64,000 nt of DNA from an uncultured Acetatifactor sp. (GTDB taxonomy: Bacteria > Bacillota > Clostridia > Lachnospirales > Lachnospiraceae). The stretch covers positions 1 to 64,000 of the forward strand of contig CAJTXE010000025.1 in assembly GCA_910580225.1 (NCBI GenBank), written 5' to 3'. Under the pieces are notes generated by a model. The model was not told where the DNA came from and did no database searches. It was given only the letters and a program-made list of their open reading frames with translations. Shown piece after piece: positions 32,844 through 41,524 of this stretch. The position numbers and the translations under genes were made by a program. Position 1 is the first letter of the stretch. Every line of letters begins with the position of its first letter.

Positions 32844-34244
32844 ATGAAACAGAAAAACAGAATCAACACCGCCATTACAATATGTTACTTTGCCCTGTAC
32901 CTTGTCCTGGGGCTTTCCCTTCTCATCAGACAGCCCTTCGGCAATCCCCCGGATGAATACAACCGCTATCTCATCCCCCGGTACATTGCGGAACACGGAA
33001 CCCTCCCCAACGGTTACGAGGAGAGTATCCGCATCCCCGGATACGGCTTTTCCTACGCCTTTCAGCCCATCCTCCCCTACATGTTCCAGGGCTATGCCAT
33101 GGGGTTTGTGAATCTGTTCACGGATTCCCAAACGGCCCTGCTTTACACGGCCCGGGGCGTTGACCTGCTGCTGGGACTTCTGATGGCCCGGGTGGTTCTC
33201 CTTCTGGCCGGACAATGGTTTCAGGATGCGCGTTTCCGTTGGATTTTCGCTTTTCTTGCCACCTTCCTGCCCCAGGGCATCTTTGTACACACTTATGTCA
33301 ACACGGATTCCTGCTGCATGCTGTCCATTGCCCTGATGCTGTACGGGCTGACCCTGGGCCTGAAGGATGCCTTCACGGCCCGTTCCTCCCTGATCATGGC
33401 TCTGGGCATTATCCTCTGCGCCCTGTCCTATTACAATGCCTACGGGTATATTCTAAGCTGCATTTTACTCTTTACCGTATTTTTTTTATCTGTATACAGA
33501 AATAAGTTCTGTTTTGATTACAAAAATTTTCTGAAAAAAGGCGTCTTTATCTCCGCTGTCGTCCTCTGCGGAATCGCCTGGTGGTTTATCCGCAGCGCCA
33601 TCCTCTATGAAGGGGATTTCCTGGCGCTCCGCACCCGGAATGCATGCGCCTCCCTCTATGCGCAGCCCCAGTTTCACCCGGATACCCGGGCAACCTGGAT
33701 GAACCAGGGGTTCTCCCTGTTTGATATGGTACGGGATTCGGACTTTATCTCCCTCTCCATGCTTAGCTTTATCGGTATGTACGGTCCCATGACAATGGTT
33801 ACCTCCATCTGGGTTTATCGTTTTTATAAAGCGCTGTTTGGCCTGGGGGTGCTGTTCTGCGCCCTCCTCCAGGGTCCTGCCGCCCGGAGCAGTGACAGGA
33901 TGGAACCGGGCCGCAGATGGTTTCGGATTTTTTTTCATGTGAACATGGTATTCTGCATCCTGATGCCCCTGTTTTTAAGCCTGTATTATTCCTATTCCAC
34001 AGACTATCAGCCCCAGGGACGCTACCTGCTGCCTGCGCTGCTCCCCCTGTGCCTCTATACGGTCCGGGGCATGGAAAAAATGTGCCGCCTGATCCTGTCG
34101 TCCCTCCTTCCCGGGAAGAAACGGCAGGAAATCCTTCTCACGGCCTTTTCCCTTGTACTCTGCGCCGTCATTGCAGCAATGCTGATCCTGACTGTATATG
34201 GCTATGCCTTTCCCTTCTATGACGCGCTTCCGGCGTCCTCCTGA
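32844..34244 (+). CDS. Polytopic membrane protein, DUF2142/ArnT-like glycosyltransferase
   Basis: About 466 aa with 10-12 hydrophobic helices. Near the N-terminus is NPPDEYNRYLIPRYIAEHGT, the P-x-D-E motif in the first extracytoplasmic loop that marks DUF2142 and GT-C-type glycosyltransferases such as ArnT/PMT. A loop with FMGMYGP-like and YQPQGRYLLP segments near residue 400 also fits DUF2142. Substrate unknown; the divergent partner is another membrane glycosyltransferase, so both may modify surface glycans. ATG 32844 is preferred over ATG 32829 because AGGTAAAGGA lies directly before it. Confidence 0.8.
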   Translation: MKQKNRINTAITICYFALYLVLGLSLLIRQPFGNPPDEYNRYLIPRYIAEHGTLPNGYEESIRIPGYGFSYAFQPILPYMFQGYAMGFVNLFTDSQTALLYTARGVDLLLGLLMARVVLLLAGQWFQDARFRWIFAFLATFLPQGIFVHTYVNTDSCCMLSIALMLYGLTLGLKDAFTARSSLIMALGIILCALSYYNAYGYILSCILLFTVFFLSVYRNKFCFDYKNFLKKGVFISAVVLCGIAWWFIRSAILYEGDFLALRTRNACASLYAQPQFHPDTRATWMNQGFSLFDMVRDSDFISLSMLSFIGMYGPMTMVTSIWVYRFYKALFGLGVLFCALLQGPAARSSDRMEPGRRWFRIFFHVNMVFCILMPLFLSLYYSYSTDYQPQGRYLLPALLPLCLYTVRGMEKMCRLILSSLLPGKKRQEILLTAFSLVLCAVIAAMLILTVYGYAFPFYDALPASS

Positions 34245-34257
34245 TCTTCCGACTCCG

Positions 34258-34530
34258 GAACAGGCATGCCCGCCCTGGCGGATGCCGCAGCAAAGGAACG
34301 CCATTCATGCACACAGTAAGGCATGCCGACGCAGCCCTGAAGAATGCCGCAGCAAAGGAACACCATTCATGCTCTTGGCAAGGCATGCCGACACAGCCCT
34401 GGCAAATGCCGCAGCAAGGGAACGCCATTCATGCTCCTGGCAAGGCATGCCGACACAGCCCTGGCAGATGCCGCATCAAGGGAACGCCAATCATGCTCCT
34501 GGCAAGCAGCCCTGGCGGACGCCGTCAGTT
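34258..34530. repeat. 62-bp tandem repeat (VNTR-like), about 4.5 copies
   Basis: The unit begins ggcatgccgacacagccctg and recurs at 34263, 34320, 34382 and 34444, with a partial fifth copy from about 34506. The period is 62 (57 for the first, shorter copy). The copies differ at a few sites. The region lies between convergent stops of the membrane protein and spoIVA. Because 62 is not a multiple of three and each frame is open, several false ORFs of 80-140 codons cross it; none has a ribosome site or protein-like composition. Confidence 0.85.
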
Positions 34531-34544
34531 CTGCCGATTGGGAA

Positions 34545-36029
34545 TCAGATGATGATACACACCATGCCCCCGTTGCTGTCGTTTACAATCTTCTGCATGG
34601 TATCCTGGAGCTTTAACTGACTCTCCTCCCCGATTACCGCCACCTTGGCCGTAATTCCGTCATTTACCAGTTGCTCTACCGTCTTTCCGAAAATATTCGT
34701 CTCCCAGATTCCCTTCTCCATATCCGCCTGATTGATGAAATGAATCAGGTCATTGGCCTGTTCCTGGGTTCCCACAATGGGAGCGATCTCCGTCTCGATA
34801 TTGGCCCGGATCATATGGATGGAAGGACTGGATGCCTTGATCTTTACCCCGAACTTGTTGCCGTGCTTGATCAGTTCCGGCTTCTCCAGGCCGATCTCGT
34901 CCCTGTCCGGCGTCACCACTCCATATCCCTTGATGCGCACCATGTTCACCGCATCCAGTACCTTGGCATATTCATGCTTCATGGCCGCAAAGCTCTTCAG
35001 CTTACTGATGAGCTGATATTCATCGGTGATGGTCTCCCCCACCATGTCCGTGAGCATTTCATAATAATAGGATTCCTCCACATCCAGGGTGATGCGGATC
35101 ACACCGTCCGAAAGGCTCACCGTGTCTGTCTTGCAGCGTTTTATGTACTCTCCGTCCATCTCCACCGGCTTCTTCAGCACATCCCGGATGGTGCCGTAGT
35201 CCTGCATCAGCCCCTTCACCCTTGTGATAATATCCTGCTTCATCCGGTTCTCCCAGGGCAGCATTTCCACCCACTTGGGCATGTAAAATTCCATGGAGGA
35301 GATGGGAAATTCATAGAGCACATTTTCCAACAGCATATGGATGTCTTCCTTTTTCAGCTGCTCGCAGTTTACGGTCACCGCGGAAACGCCGTATTTCTCG
35401 GTGATCTCCCCTGCCACCCGCTTTGCGTCCTCGGAGTAGGGCTTCTGGCTGTTCACCAGGACCAGAAAGGGTTTGCGGAGTTTCTTCAGCGCCTGAATGG
35501 TCTTCTCCTCCGCCTCCAGATAATTCCCCCTGGGAATCTCCCCGAAGCTGCCGTCTGTGGTGATCACCAGACCGATGGTGGAGTGATCGTTCATCACCTT
35601 ATCCGTGCCGATTTCGGCGGCCTGGGTAAAAGGGATCTCATAGTCAAACCAGGGCGTCTTTACCATCCGCTCCACGTCCTCCTCCATATGCCCTGCCGCC
35701 CCCTCCACCATGTACCCCACACAGTCAATGAGACGCACGGACACGGGAATCTCCCCGCTTAAGACTACACTTGCAGCTTCATTTGGAATAAACTTCGGCT
35801 CCGTGGTGGTGATGGTCTTGCCCCCGGCGCTCTGGGGCAGTTCGTCCTGTGCCCTGTTTCTGGCATGCTCATCCTCCATATAGGGCAGAACCATCTCCTC
35901 CATGAAACGCTTGATAAACGTGGACTTACCGGTGCGCACAGGCCCCAGTACCCCTATGTAGATCTCTCCCCCTGTACGGTTCTTGATATCACTGTACAGA
36001 TCATAGGTATTTATTGTATCATTCTGCAT
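34545..36029 (-). CDS. spoIVA: Stage IV sporulation protein A
   Basis: Spore coat base ATPase that polymerises around the forespore. The N-terminal Walker A is GPVRTGKS (about residues 29-36), SpoIVA-specific; next comes GHMEEDVERMVKTPWFDYEI and the TIGLVITTDGSFGEIPR segment. The C-terminus ends GGMVCIII, close to the known membrane-docking tail. Length 494 aa matches the family. AGGAGG lies seven bases before the ATG, inside the 3' arm of a 13-bp inverted repeat. A sigma-E-like promoter is proposed just upstream. Confidence 0.97.
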   Translation of the reverse strand: MQNDTINTYDLYSDIKNRTGGEIYIGVLGPVRTGKSTFIKRFMEEMVLPYMEDEHARNRAQDELPQSAGGKTITTTEPKFIPNEAASVVLSGEIPVSVRLIDCVGYMVEGAAGHMEEDVERMVKTPWFDYEIPFTQAAEIGTDKVMNDHSTIGLVITTDGSFGEIPRGNYLEAEEKTIQALKKLRKPFLVLVNSQKPYSEDAKRVAGEITEKYGVSAVTVNCEQLKKEDIHMLLENVLYEFPISSMEFYMPKWVEMLPWENRMKQDIITRVKGLMQDYGTIRDVLKKPVEMDGEYIKRCKTDTVSLSDGVIRITLDVEESYYYEMLTDMVGETITDEYQLISKLKSFAAMKHEYAKVLDAVNMVRIKGYGVVTPDRDEIGLEKPELIKHGNKFGVKIKASSPSIHMIRANIETEIAPIVGTQEQANDLIHFINQADMEKGIWETNIFGKTVEQLVNDGITAKVAVIGEESQLKLQDTMQKIVNDSNGGMVCIII

Positions 36030-36036
36030 AGAAAAA

Positions 36037-36085
36037 CCTCCTACATATACTGCTACATGTATATGTAGGAGGCTCTGTAATTATG
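36037..36085 (-). promoter_or_regulatory. Candidate sigma-E promoter and 13-bp inverted repeat over spoIVA SD
   Basis: On the minus strand a -35-like CATAATT (36085-36079) and -10-like CATATACA (36065-36058) are 13 bases apart, resembling mother-cell sigma-E promoters. The start would be near 36051. The sequence cctcctacatata (36072-36060) is the exact inverse of tatatgtaggagg (36049-36037), and the latter carries the spoIVA Shine-Dalgarno. The repeat could be an operator, or an RNA hairpin if transcription starts further upstream. Confidence 0.5.
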
Positions 36086-36174
36086 AAAGGGCGGCAGAAT
36101 TTCCTGCTCTGTCTGCCCCTGCCCTCCGGGGCATCCGTTTTTTCCTGAATCCCCAACCGGCAGAAATCCTTTTG

Positions 36175-37365
36175 TTACTCTTCCTTATCCGAATTCTTAT
36201 CCAGATTGTCTTCCAGTTTTTTCAAAGTATGGGAAGCGAAATCTCTTCCGCCCATGCCGAAGGCAATGGCAAAAGCAACGGCAACAGCAGCCAGAACCAG
36301 TTTAAACGCGGCATTTACGATCTCTGCAGCAATGCCCAGCTGACTCAATACCATGAACACGCCCACTGTCAGCACCGCGCATTTTGCAATGGTTCCATAG
36401 AGGGCAAAACCATTTTTCCGCAGGCCCTTCTCCGCCGCGGAACCGGCCACAAAGCAGATGGCCAGAATCAGAACCGCGCTAAGCACTGCAGGCATGTAGC
36501 CGATCACAGCCGTACCGATCTCGGTCAGCACATCCAGTTTCAGGACATTGATTCCCTCCACCGCAAAGAAGATGACCACTACCGCATACACCACATTTCC
36601 AACCAGTTTGGAAAGGCTGAACTGATACTTGTCATTGTCAATCAGCGCAGTAAGCTTCGCATCCAGTCCGGCAGAGGCAATAAGCCGGGTCACAATCTGG
36701 CCCACAAATTTGCCGATCATACAGCCTATAATGATAATCACAAGGCCCACAAAAATATTGGGGATAAATCCGAAAATCTGGTTCAGCATATAGACTGCAG
36801 GCTGTGAAATCACATCAATGTTCAGCACGTCCAATGCCATCACAATCATGGGAATCAGAATCAGAACATAGACTATGTACGCCAGGGTTGAAGAGAGCTT
36901 TGCCGTACTGGTCACTTCAATGCCTGCCTTTTCCTGCAGCTTATTCACGTTCAGCCTGTCAAACAGGGGTACCAGGAGCTGACGCACCATCTTTGCAATA
37001 AAGAATCCGATTATCAGCACAATCACTGCCGCCACAATATTGGGCACATAGCCCCATACCGTATTCAGCAGGTTCGTAATCGGCGCAGACACATCCCGCA
37101 TCCCCAGTGCACTGAAGATCCCCGGCACAAAGAGCAGGAACACCAGTAAATGAACCAGTTTGCCGATGAAATCCCTGGTGCTGCCGCCTCCCGGCGAGTC
37201 CATCTTATCCAGAATCTGCCCTATCCTGCCCTTCCCCAACAGCTTCACCACTGCGGACTTTACCACAGCCGCCACCACAAAGGCAATCACCAGAATCAGC
37301 AGGGCGCTGACCACTGACCACACCCCTGACGCGATCGTCGCTGCAATCGTAGAAAGAAATTCCAT
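36175..37365 (-). CDS. MscS-type mechanosensitive-channel-like protein (CmpX-like)
   Basis: 396 aa with about seven hydrophobic helices and repeated units of the conserved-TM-helix type (PF05552): NTVWGYVPNIVAAVIVLIIG and NQIFGFIPNIFVGLVIIIIG are recognisably related, with further copies near GYMPAVLSAVLILAICF. The C-terminus has AFAIAFGMGGRDFASHTL, the conserved glycine-rich pore-lining style. No MscS beta domain follows, so it resembles CmpX-like small conductance proteins. Substrate or gating unknown. Upstream of spoIVA on the same strand. Confidence 0.85.
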   Translation of the reverse strand: MEFLSTIAATIASGVWSVVSALLILVIAFVVAAVVKSAVVKLLGKGRIGQILDKMDSPGGGSTRDFIGKLVHLLVFLLFVPGIFSALGMRDVSAPITNLLNTVWGYVPNIVAAVIVLIIGFFIAKMVRQLLVPLFDRLNVNKLQEKAGIEVTSTAKLSSTLAYIVYVLILIPMIVMALDVLNIDVISQPAVYMLNQIFGFIPNIFVGLVIIIIGCMIGKFVGQIVTRLIASAGLDAKLTALIDNDKYQFSLSKLVGNVVYAVVVIFFAVEGINVLKLDVLTEIGTAVIGYMPAVLSAVLILAICFVAGSAAEKGLRKNGFALYGTIAKCAVLTVGVFMVLSQLGIAAEIVNAAFKLVLAAVAVAFAIAFGMGGRDFASHTLKKLEDNLDKNSDKEE

Positions 37366-37592
37366 ATCTTTTCCTCCGTAACTGATTTGTATTTCATAGA
37401 TAACTATGATGGTTTATTCTAGCACATTTTGGGCATTATCACAATAGGATAAATAAATTATCTGACAGAATATCTTTTTTCGGCAGGAATCAGAGCTGTC
37501 TCCCGAATATTTTAGTTGAATCTTCCATGCTGTTCCGATATAATAAATCTGTACTGAAAGTTAATTGTGCAAAATATACAGCAACATATATC

Positions 37593-37745
37593 CTACTCTC
37601 CGGCTTCCCGGATAAACGCGAAAGGATCCAGGGCACAGCCCAGAGCCATCAACTCATTTCGGGAGCGGTCACGCTTCGCTGCCAGAGCATCAAATTCCTC
37701 CTGCAATTCCCGGTCTATCCGGCTTGCAGCTGAAAGATACGCTTT
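37593..37745 (-). pseudogene. Remnant of a ribbon-helix-helix (Arc-type) protein gene
   Basis: Reading the minus strand from 37745 gives KAYLSAASRIDRELQEEFDA then LAAKRDRSRNELMALG and a stop at 37593. This is like the strand-helix-helix core of small RHH antitoxins. No ATG or GTG with a ribosome site opens the frame, so the first part seems lost. It lies alone in the 452-base gap 37366-37817 between the channel gene and the lipoprotein; the rest of the gap shows no gene. Confidence 0.45.
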
Positions 37746-37817
37746 ACTTTTGATACAAAAAGATCTATAATGAATCCCATTGTAACAGAATACATTATGA
37801 AAAGGAGAGTATTTAAA

Positions 37818-38543
37818 ATGAAAAAAATATGTTTACTCATATTTATGACCACAGTATTGTGCCTAACCGCCTGCGGAACAGATAAAAAGGATGAGGCATT
37901 GGAAAACAGCAGTTCTATTCTTGAAGCTGAAACACCAACAGACACGAAAAAGGATCCGGAAGAAACGTCAAGCGAAATGGAAACAACCGGTTCGGCGGAG
38001 AATGAGCAGGAATCCCTTCCCAAAACAGAAATAACCTTTGAACTTACAGAACAGGGAAAAAATTTTCTCACACAAATGTGTATAAAATTGAATGACTTCA
38101 ATTCCCAAACAACAATGGATGACACATTTTGGCGGGATTTCTTATTTTATTCTTACACCGGCGCATATGAAGGTGTAGAAACAGAAACCGTACCTCGTGA
38201 TGGTTTTGATGAAACAGTTGTTAAAATTAGTCTGCAAGAAGCAGAATCCTATGCGAAACTGGTGTTTGGCGTTGACCTGCCAGATGTACAGCCTTCTTTT
38301 GAAGATATGGAACAGGGACAAACCTCTTTCTATTATCAGAATGGTTACTATTACATTGGTGTTTCTGATTATCCGGATTACCATTATACATTTGCCGATT
38401 ATGAAGAATCCGGTGATTCTATTACTGTAAGATATACCATTGATTTTGAGGATGAAAGCAATGTTGGTACAGTAACTTTTGACATCGTGCCGGAAGACAA
38501 TGAAAACGGTTTTATCATTACTTCTAAAAGCACTGAACTTTAA
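37818..38543 (+). CDS. Putative lipoprotein, 241 aa
   Basis: Signal peptide with lipobox LTAC (residues 16-19), followed by an acidic, low-complexity linker rich in Glu, Ser and Thr (about 22-75) and a folded domain with many Tyr and Asp residues. Function unknown. AAAGGAG lies about 10 bases before ATG 37818; codons are AT-rich compared with neighbours, so it may be acquired. Exported and anchored to the membrane by diacylglycerol on the cysteine. Confidence 0.85.
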   Translation: MKKICLLIFMTTVLCLTACGTDKKDEALENSSSILEAETPTDTKKDPEETSSEMETTGSAENEQESLPKTEITFELTEQGKNFLTQMCIKLNDFNSQTTMDDTFWRDFLFYSYTGAYEGVETETVPRDGFDETVVKISLQEAESYAKLVFGVDLPDVQPSFEDMEQGQTSFYYQNGYYYIGVSDYPDYHYTFADYEESGDSITVRYTIDFEDESNVGTVTFDIVPEDNENGFIITSKSTEL

Positions 38544-38632
38544 TGGGCATGGCTTACCAGAAACTTCTTCTGGTTCTGTATGCTGTTGCTCTCGCCGCCG
38601 TCCCTGTCCTCATCGCCTGCTGCCGGATCTAA
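38543..38632 (+). CDS. Possible 29-aa hydrophobic peptide ORF
   Basis: A reading frame beginning with ATG 38543, overlapping the lipoprotein stop (TAATG), encodes MGMAYQKLLLVLYAVALA plus a hydrophobic end with two Cys. It has no independent ribosome site, so it would need coupling. Could be noise. Confidence 0.2.
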   Translation: MGMAYQKLLLVLYAVALAAVPVLIACCRI

Positions 38633-38671
38633 TTCCGTTTGAGTTCCCGGAAATGTTTGAAAAATAAATCG

Positions 38672-38788
38672 TCATCCAAGAATAATCAAGTGGTTTTGTA
38701 ATCGGCTGCTGCATTTAGGACAGGGAATGTCGGTAAACCTGTCTTTTGTCCCATAATAGAAACCCGGATCAGCTTCGCACATCGTCAT
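38672..38788 (-). CDS. Possible 38-aa cysteine-containing ORF downstream of serpin
   Basis: Minus-strand frame from ATG 38788 to TGA 38672 encodes MTMCEADPGFYYGTKDRFTD followed by a CPKC motif and a short end. It reads like protein, with CxxC suggestive of a zinc knuckle, but no Shine-Dalgarno is visible. It may be the remnant of a longer gene. It lies just after a serpin-terminating hairpin (ggagcg...cgctcc, 38796-38814). Confidence 0.3.
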   Translation of the reverse strand: MTMCEADPGFYYGTKDRFTDIPCPKCSSRLQNHLIILG

Positions 38789-38816
38789 ATTAATCGGAGC
38801 GCGAAAGCCGCTCCTC

Positions 38817-40223
38817 TCATTCCTCCCGGCCTGCCTGATTCAGTATCCCCATAAATACCGGAACGCCGGATTCACAGTCTATGATCATATAGACAAAGGG
38901 TCTGTCCAGATACACAGAGCGGATTTCATCTTCCATCATCGCTCCGCTCCCTTCCATCATCACTGCCGTGGCGGCACCTGCCTTCGTCCCCTTCTCATCC
39001 ACAGCGATATAAGATTTGTGCAGCACGCGGCTGATAAAGATATTGCCGTTTGCGGAATGGCCTATCCCGGAAAAATCGGCCCTGGAAGAATCAAACCCAT
39101 CCCTGATTCCCATGTTCTGCAGTATATCCCCAAGTTCTGCGCTGTAGCTGCTCTCATACCTGGGAATCCAGGCCTGCACATGGGCCTCCACCGGATTTGC
39201 CAATATCCGGCAGAGCCTTTCCCCGTCCAGGGAGAGCAGGTATTCTGCCGCATCCATTCCCTCCTCGGGCAGAAGCGCCGCATAGGCATATTTCCGTCCT
39301 GCATAATATTTCAGGAATCCGGAGACATGTTCGTCCTGCAGATATTGATTTTCCTGGGAATACATCATTTCCACCTGCTGAACAGTACCGTCAGCCCGGG
39401 TAAATTCCCCTTCCCGCACCTGGTCTTCCCGGTAAATTTCCTCCCACTCCCCTTCAAAGGCCAGGGCGTTCACCAGGTACATGACTGCATCCGGCGAGAT
39501 CCTGTCCAGAATCTCCGGAATCATCCCCTGTGTCTTTTCCTTCACCCAATTGTTGATCTCCTGTAAAGTCTTATCCTGAAAAGGAACCCTCCGCACCTCC
39601 GCGTCGAATAAAGAGGCACATTCCTTCAGGAAATCTTCCTCCACGGTAAAGCTTTCATCCTCTGTAAACCAGATACCGTTGGCCATGTTCAACCGGCATT
39701 TTCCATCCCCCCATGCGCCGCCCTGGGCAGACAGGTATGCGGACAGCTCCGGCACTGTTATCCCAAAAGCCTCTTCCATCTGTTTCAGGGTCTCCCCTTC
39801 CGCGCCGTACGCCGCCATATTCAGCGCGGAAAGTACCGAAAGCGGCGAGACCACCGGATTCTCCGTTTCCTGTCCTTCCCGGCCTGCTGCCTCCTGTTCC
39901 GCCGCCGAAACGGTCCCCGTATCGCCCACGCATTGCTGCAGAAGCCGCAGGCCGAAATCCGTGACGGCTGCTGCCCCCTGCTTTTCCGCATCTGCCATCG
40001 CTGCGCCGGGGCTGTCCTGGGCTTCTCCGTTCGGAGTCCGTCCGTTTACCTCCATATCCGCCTCATCTACCCCATGATTATCCACTGCTGACTCATCTGC
40101 AGACCTGTCTGCCGACTGGTCTGATTTCCCGCAGCCGGAAACAGCCGCCAATAGTCCTGCCAACAAAAACACCCTCAAAAACCCTGCAAATCGTTCCTTC
40201 CCTTTTCTCCTTTTCTTAGCCAT
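38817..40223 (-). CDS. Serpin (serine protease inhibitor) lipoprotein
   Basis: Secreted lipoprotein serpin of 468 aa. Signal with lipobox VSGC (near residue 32), then an acidic linker of about 75 residues, then the serpin fold. Signatures: NPVVSPLSVLSALNMAAYGA, GIWFTEDESF, YLVNALAFEGEWE (the shutter region), and hinge EKGTKAGAATAV followed by the reactive loop and a conserved YLDRPFVYMI. Small residues in the hinge predict an inhibitory serpin; the cleavage-site residue cannot be fixed with certainty (Ser, Gly or Met near EGSGAMM). Start is ATG 40223, with GGGAGG upstream. It would act at the cell surface. Confidence 0.93.
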   Translation of the reverse strand: MAKKRRKGKERFAGFLRVFLLAGLLAAVSGCGKSDQSADRSADESAVDNHGVDEADMEVNGRTPNGEAQDSPGAAMADAEKQGAAAVTDFGLRLLQQCVGDTGTVSAAEQEAAGREGQETENPVVSPLSVLSALNMAAYGAEGETLKQMEEAFGITVPELSAYLSAQGGAWGDGKCRLNMANGIWFTEDESFTVEEDFLKECASLFDAEVRRVPFQDKTLQEINNWVKEKTQGMIPEILDRISPDAVMYLVNALAFEGEWEEIYREDQVREGEFTRADGTVQQVEMMYSQENQYLQDEHVSGFLKYYAGRKYAYAALLPEEGMDAAEYLLSLDGERLCRILANPVEAHVQAWIPRYESSYSAELGDILQNMGIRDGFDSSRADFSGIGHSANGNIFISRVLHKSYIAVDEKGTKAGAATAVMMEGSGAMMEDEIRSVYLDRPFVYMIIDCESGVPVFMGILNQAGREE

Positions 40224-40436
40224 AAAGATTCCTCCCTTCTCCAGTACACCGATGCCTTCATTCCCGAGCAAGCAGTACCTGATGTCCGCACCAGGACAAG
40301 TAATACTGCCTCTATGTCAATAGAAACGAGAAAAAGGGAAAAAAGTTCTGCAAAAGATCAAAACATTCCAAAACAGTAAAATTGTTGCTGCCTCTTATAT
40401 AGGGACTTCTAAAACAGAACAGAAATGCAATGCGGT

Positions 40437-40463
40437 TCCGGAAGTTTCCTATACACTTCCGGA
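40437..40463. repeat. 9-bp perfect hairpin between methyltransferase and serpin genes
   Basis: tccggaagt (40437-40445) pairs with acttccgga (40455-40463), 9-base loop. No T-run follows on the minus strand; it could stop transcription of the methyltransferase gene weakly. The 284-base gap has no gene. Confidence 0.4.
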
Positions 40464-40507
40464 CATACCTCATGCTATGTCAGTGTCGTGGGAGACGGCG
40501 CGAATAA

Positions 40508-41386
40508 TCAGGATGAAACAAGCAGCGCATTGGCAAACCATTCCCCGGCGCAGGGAATCAAATCACATTCCACCCCTTCCGCAATTCCTTCATAGATAAT
40601 CTCTTCCCGGACAGAACTGAAATACTTTCGATGGACTGTCAGCAGTTCCTCGCGAAGAAAGATTTTCTCTGCGCCTTCCATTTGATTTTCCGCAAAGTAT
40701 CTTGCAGCCTTTCTTGCGCCTTCCGCATTTTTCTCCATGTATACAGGGGAATTGATGAGCGGCGCACCGTCCTTCAACACCCGGGCCGCCTCCCGAATGC
40801 CCTTCTCCATCAGGTCCATCATATTGGTGAAACCGGCATAGGTGCAGACCATGTCAACACTGCCATCCCGGACGGGAAGGTTCGTGGCGTCACAGGCAAT
40901 ATAATTCACTTTCACCTGCGGAGCAGTCCGTTTTAATGCTGCCCGGTCAAAGGTCAGTACACGAAAACTCAAATCAGTGGAAATCAGATTGACATCAGCA
41001 GAGACCGTCTTTACCAATTCCCCCAGGAGTATCCCTCTGCCGGAGGCCACATCCAGAAGAAAGCCGGATTTCAGTTTTGCGGCCTCCCCCACAATTGCGT
41101 GCAGAAAGTCTCTGTCTATTTTCTTCTGCTTCTCCGTTTTCCGGGCCTCAATCTTCTGCCCGAGATCATCATAGCCCTCTTCGCCAATATACTCGCTCCA
41201 GGAATTAAGGTTTTCCTGTTCCTGGGACTGAAAATCAAGAATTCCCTGCCGGATACAAAAAACATGTCCATTCCCGCAGGCGATTTTGCCCTCCAGAATC
41301 TCTTCACCCTCTTTCCCGGCTGCAGTCAGCTCAAATTCTCCTCCGCAATGAGGGCATCGCAAGACAGACAGAATATTTGTATACAT
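40508..41386 (-). CDS. SAM-dependent methyltransferase with N-terminal zinc ribbon
   Basis: 292-aa class I methyltransferase. An N-terminal LRCPHCGGEFEL zinc knuckle is reminiscent of RlmA- and Trm112-type domains, with CGNGH as the second half. The SAM pocket is FLLDVASGRGILLGELV (near residue 115), followed by ACDATNLPVRDGSVDMV. Family members with this front act on rRNA or small molecules; no substrate can be named. ATG 41386 has AAGGAG seven bases before. It is divergently arranged to the SGNH hydrolase. Confidence 0.85.
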   Translation of the reverse strand: MYTNILSVLRCPHCGGEFELTAAGKEGEEILEGKIACGNGHVFCIRQGILDFQSQEQENLNSWSEYIGEEGYDDLGQKIEARKTEKQKKIDRDFLHAIVGEAAKLKSGFLLDVASGRGILLGELVKTVSADVNLISTDLSFRVLTFDRAALKRTAPQVKVNYIACDATNLPVRDGSVDMVCTYAGFTNMMDLMEKGIREAARVLKDGAPLINSPVYMEKNAEGARKAARYFAENQMEGAEKIFLREELLTVHRKYFSSVREEIIYEGIAEGVECDLIPCAGEWFANALLVSS

Positions 41387-41524
41387 TTTCATTCTCCTTT
41401 CAATGAATTGGCGCAACACTGTTTTCATATTATATCAAAATGCCCAGGGGGATACAAGTACGATTGACACTGCCAATCCCTGTCTGTATAATAACGTTAT
41501 AAAAAACTAGAGGAGCCTTTTCCA

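Noticed and set aside
34258..34530. CRISPR array
   Set aside because: Repeats are directly tandem with no spacers, and no cas genes are near; the same holds for 47680-47820.
34198..34620. Open frames of 80-140 codons across the 62-bp repeat
   Set aside because: They follow from a repeat whose length is not a multiple of three; composition is unlike protein and there is no start signal.
37715..38125. 136-aa minus-strand frame under the lipoprotein
   Set aside because: Antisense to a well-supported lipoprotein gene with no ribosome site.
40437..40463. Strong terminator
   Set aside because: Hairpin is perfect but no T-run follows, so it is listed only as a repeat.
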